Positions 5,954 to 5,985 of a DNA stretch of 5,985 nucleotides are shown here, piece after piece (the stretch's first letter is position 1; every line of letters starts with the position of its first letter). This DNA comes from Pseudomonadales bacterium (GTDB lineage: Bacteria; Pseudomonadota; Gammaproteobacteria; Pseudomonadales; Azotimanducaceae). Position numbers and translations under genes: made by a program. The DNA is taken from assembly GCA_007128525.1 (NCBI GenBank), contig SKXG01000205.1:1-5985 (forward strand), in the 5' to 3' direction. The notes under the pieces were generated by a model. The model was not told the origin of the DNA. It did not search any database and saw nothing but the letters and a program-made list of their open reading frames with translations.

Positions 5954-5978
5954 GCTTGAGCTTTCCTGCTCAAGCTTT
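5954..5978 (+). terminator. Candidate terminator of the tRNA-Leu transcript
   Basis: GCTTGAGC (5954-5961) and GCTCAAGC (5968-5975) form a perfect 8-base stem with loop TTTCCT, followed by TTTCC. The T-run is short, so strength is doubtful. The same bases also belong to a tandem repeat, so the inverted repeat may be a by-product of that. Confidence 0.4.
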
Positions 5979-5985
5979 CCTGCTC
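5960..5985 (+). repeat. 14-base tandem repeat at the right edge (continues outside)
   Basis: GCTTTCCTGCTCAA (5960-5973) is followed at once by GCTTTCCTGCTC (5974-5985), where the window ends. At least 12 of 14 bases are repeated perfectly. Looser CGCTCT copies at 5934 and 5947 may be decayed relatives. The number of units cannot be told from here. Confidence 0.65.

Noticed and set aside
1..5985. CRISPR array, transposase, phage or toxin-antitoxin genes
   Set aside because: No spaced repeat arrays, transposase motifs, phage proteins or small paired toxin genes are visible; nearly all of the window is accounted for by conserved genes.

Overview
The window reads as the chromosome of a GC-rich gammaproteobacterium. 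The main evidence is the same-strand order rnr then rlmB, a classic gammaproteobacterial arrangement, with a tRNA-Leu gene directly upstream of rnr as in pseudomonads. The proteins are clearly Gram-negative in style: an outer-membrane-type barrel ending in Phe, and lipoprotein signals. I cannot name a genus from sequence alone.

Layout. Bases 1-1957 (+ strand) hold the end of an osmoprotectant (glycine betaine/choline type, OpuC/OsmF family) ABC uptake operon: a permease cut by the left edge, a second permease overlapping it by one base, then a lipoprotein substrate-binding protein after a 72-base gap that may carry its own extended -10 promoter. The ATPase is not in the window and probably lies to the left. 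From 1958 to 5762 everything is on the - strand and reads rnr (RNase R), rlmB (23S rRNA 2'-O-methyltransferase), then a small unrecognised lipidated beta-barrel candidate. The binding protein and the barrel gene converge with stop codons that touch (1957/1958) and no spacer. At 5831-5917 (+ strand) is a complete tRNA-Leu(CAG), divergent from rnr, with a near-consensus sigma-70 promoter and a GC-rich discriminator. Its 3' side carries a hairpin overlapping the CCA, a second inverted repeat and a 14-base tandem repeat running off the right edge.

Function. The left block imports compatible solutes across the inner membrane. The right block is RNA metabolism: RNase R degrades structured RNA, RlmB methylates the peptidyl-transferase P-loop of 23S rRNA, and the tRNA reads the common Leu codon CUG. 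The barrel protein sits 4 bases after rlmB and is probably co-transcribed with it, but I see no functional link.

Nothing here looks like a new defence, mobile or CRISPR system. The most interesting items are the lipidated barrel, the short Arg-rich tail of RNase R, the basic N-terminal extension of RlmB, a 12-base duplication that doubles the rnr stop codon, and the repeat structure after the tRNA. All are modest.
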